Shown here: piece by piece, positions 63,815-64,000 of the stretch
How positions within the stretch are numbered: the first letter of the stretch is position 1
Layout: each line of letters starts with the position of its first letter
Source: Bacteroidota bacterium
GTDB taxonomy: Bacteria > Bacteroidota > Ignavibacteria > Ignavibacteriales > Melioribacteraceae
Length of the DNA stretch: 64,000 bases
Assembly: GCA_018818065.1 (NCBI GenBank)
Contig: JAHISV010000008.1
Coordinates: forward strand, 372,001-436,000
Direction of reading: 5' to 3'
Position numbers and translations under genes: made by a program
Notes under the pieces: model-generated
Database searches by the model: none
Told to the model about the DNA's origin: nothing
What the model saw: the letters and a program-made list of their open reading frames with translations, nothing else

Positions 63815-64000
63815 TTACTTAGCTAAAACTTCGTCGATAACCTGAAGTGTCTTTTCCCTGGACATTGGCTTCAACACAAAGCTTTTAGCCCCAAGTTCAA
63901 TAGCCTTTACAACCAGGTCTTTTTCATTTATTGAACTTACCATCACCACTTTTGCTTCACTATCCATTTCCATAATCAATCCCAGGGCTTCAATGCCTGT
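63815..64000 (-). CDS. Response regulator receiver domain, 5' part outside window
   Basis: Reading the minus strand from the window edge gives 61 residues that end at a TAA at 63815-63817: TGIEALGLIMEMDSEAKVVM, then VSSINEKDLVVKAIELGAKS and FVLKPMSREKTLQVIDEVLA. This is the C-terminal half of a CheY-like receiver domain, with the conserved Ser/Thr in MVSS and Lys in LKP. The phosphoacceptor Asp lies outside the window. Because the chain ends soon after the last helix, it is a stand-alone CheY-type protein or a regulator with an N-terminal output domain. Confidence 0.85.
   Translation of the reverse strand, partial: TGIEALGLIMEMDSEAKVVMVSSINEKDLVVKAIELGAKSFVLKPMSREKTLQVIDEVLAK

Overview
The window looks like chromosome from a moderately AT-rich, Gram-negative member of the Bacteroidota/Chlorobiota group, most plausibly Ignavibacteria. 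This is an inference from gene content: exported proteins whose signal peptides end in Ala-Gln, a TonB-dependent receptor with a carboxypeptidase-like N-terminal domain, DUF4783 and DUF2231 proteins, a GH92 mannosidase operon and a multihaem cytochrome. Many genes have clear Shine-Dalgarno sites (AAGGAG, GGAGG), which is less usual in true Bacteroidetes.

Layout. 1-2.9 kb: copper homeostasis (5'-truncated AraC-type regulator, copper chaperone, CopA ATPase). 3-7.5 kb: GMP reductase-like enzyme, exported oligoendopeptidase F and a divergent POT-type peptide transporter. 7.6-15.4 kb: an operon of a DUF4783 protein, a very large NtrY-like histidine kinase and an AddA-type helicase-nuclease. 15.5-20.6 kb: an FN3 lipoprotein, the pyrRBC operon with a candidate PyrR-binding hairpin in its leader, and an OmpA-type protein. 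20.7-21.2 kb: a tRNA-Pro-like cloverleaf, a small GIY-YIG nuclease gene and a partial second copy of the cloverleaf. 21.4-26.4 kb: AbgT transporter, a secreted DJ-1/FG-GAP fusion coupled to a tetrahaem cytochrome, and YajQ. 26.4-31.0 kb: a mannoside operon (GH92, sugar MFS, ROK kinase). 31.1-31.8 kb: a second GIY-YIG gene between two 115-bp repeats that fold into a four-way junction. 31.8-35.5 kb: the C-terminal half of a DnaE-type polymerase under a LexA-like palindrome, a YD-repeat protein, a MITE-like element and a REP-associated Y1 transposase with its palindromes. 35.5-43.4 kb: KdsC-like phosphatase, TonB-dependent receptor, phosphodiesterase and an M16 peptidase pair. 43.4-58.6 kb: mostly housekeeping genes (crotonase, FabG-like SDR, TruA, MtaB, RpsA, Cmk, SuhB, Lon, fRMsr, DnaX). 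58.7-64 kb: glutamate synthase large subunit, a cluster of palindromic repeats and the end of a response-regulator gene cut by the window.

The most unusual content is the set of small nuclease-plus-structured-repeat units between 20.7 and 35.5 kb. Two unrelated GIY-YIG genes each lie between copies of a cloverleaf-forming sequence, and each ends inside one of those copies. One repeat is a tRNA-Pro-like gene whose anticodon arm is a 19-nt palindrome; the other forms a junction with no unpaired bases, and one of its arms shows compensatory changes between copies. A Y1 (RAYT-like) transposase with REP palindromes lies a few kb away. GIY-YIG enzymes of the SLX1/YhbQ type act on branched DNA, so a junction-recognising mobile element is a testable reading of this arrangement.
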